Notes under the pieces: model-generated
What the model saw: the letters and a program-made list of their open reading frames with translations, nothing else
Database searches by the model: none
Told to the model about the DNA's origin: nothing
Assembly: GCA_000499405.2 (NCBI GenBank)
Contig: HG738138.1
Location: 18,267,753-18,331,752, forward strand
Reading direction: 5' to 3'
Length of the DNA: 64,000 nt
From: Onchocerca volvulus
Taxonomy: Eukaryota; Nematoda; Chromadorea; Rhabditida; Onchocercidae
In this document: positions 63,588 to 64,000 of the stretch, one piece after another
Layout of the letters: each line of letters starts with the position of its first letter
Numbering within the stretch: the stretch's first letter is position 1
Position numbers and translations under genes: made by a program

Positions 63588-64000
63588 GTAAGGATTTATA
63601 TTTCTTGTTACTGTTTCATACATTCATTATTAAAATTGGTATTAAAAGTTCTTGAAATATTTCGTTTCGCAAGGAACTGTGTCGATTGATCAGGTTCGTA
63701 ATACTTTAATTTTTTGTTTTAATTTGTCATGAATTCTGTTGTCACTGTGGTTCTCAGAGAAAAATAGGGTGTTATTTGGATATACAGTTCTTTTTTTTTT
63801 CACACATTAGGATGCCGTAATGAACGTTCCAGGGCACTGGAGTTCTGGAGCGCAGATTAATGGAGAGATCATAATGGAAGATCTCCACTAAAAAACGAAC
63901 TCATATATATTAAAAGCATAATATTACATCGTTTTTTGCTTCATTTTCTTTTCTCACATTATTTTTTTAACTTCATTTCAAATTTTGGATTAAAATTTTA
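63588..64000. other. Intron and possible further exons at the window edge
   Basis: Two short segments could splice on in phase: one from 63675 to the CAG|GTTCGT donor near 63693, and one from 63811 to the TAA near 63890. Their peptide (ending EIIMEDLH) does not resemble SF1, so they may be an alternative 3' end or chance. Otherwise I see nothing definite. Confidence 0.3.

Noticed and set aside
1..64000. CRISPR arrays, rRNA operons, bacterial operons, insertion sequences, intact viral genes
   Set aside because: None seen. The bacterial and mitochondrial sequences are short, dead fragments in a nematode nuclear context.

Overview
The window is nuclear DNA of a nematode, most probably a filarial worm. 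It is very AT-rich. Genes are split into many short exons with introns ending in TTTTCAG-type acceptors, and the proteins closest in memory are those of Caenorhabditis and Brugia/Onchocerca. Two organelle or symbiont relics fit this host: a decayed piece of filarial-type mitochondrial DNA (16S rRNA plus cox1) and a short alphaproteobacterial, Wolbachia-like mnmG (gidA) fragment. I reconstructed gene models by joining exons in phase by eye. Boundaries are good to a base or two in most genes and looser in the NADH dehydrogenase and kelch genes.

Layout. 1-161: possible last exon of a + gene. 1244-4506 (+): multi-exon protein with DM9/DUF3421-like motifs. 4557-4949 (-): long unexplained ORF. 6645-14486 (+): TRPV channel (OSM-9/OCR type), 18 exons, 834 aa. 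15702-22669 (-): 75-kDa complex I subunit (NDUFS1), convergent with the channel. 23858-26154 (-): ZFPL1, divergent from 27796-28498 (+): ATG12. 29646-36396 (+): RFT1, with a broken Helitron in its tenth intron. 36397-42593: gene-poor, carrying the chimeric mitochondrial insertion and long homopolymer tracts. 42594-44874 (+): THUMPD1, with a strong hairpin in intron 1. 48804-54348 (+): BTB-BACK-kelch protein (KEL-8/KLHL8). 54349-57725: intergenic, with the mnmG fragment. 57726-61671 (+): cyclophilin E (RRM plus PPIase). 62158 onward (+): SF1/BBP splicing factor with an N-terminal RS domain, running off the window.

The genes are mostly unrelated housekeeping functions (respiration, Golgi, autophagy, N-glycosylation, tRNA acetylation, splicing) plus one sensory channel. 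Cyclophilin E and SF1 are both spliceosome-associated and lie head to tail, about 0.5 kb apart. I see no new multi-gene system. The most unusual items are the mnmG fragment, the rrnL-cox1 mitochondrial chimera, the Helitron remnant inside RFT1, an ATAAGT splice donor in the TRPV gene that would truncate the channel if not used, and a 37-bp-arm intronic hairpin.
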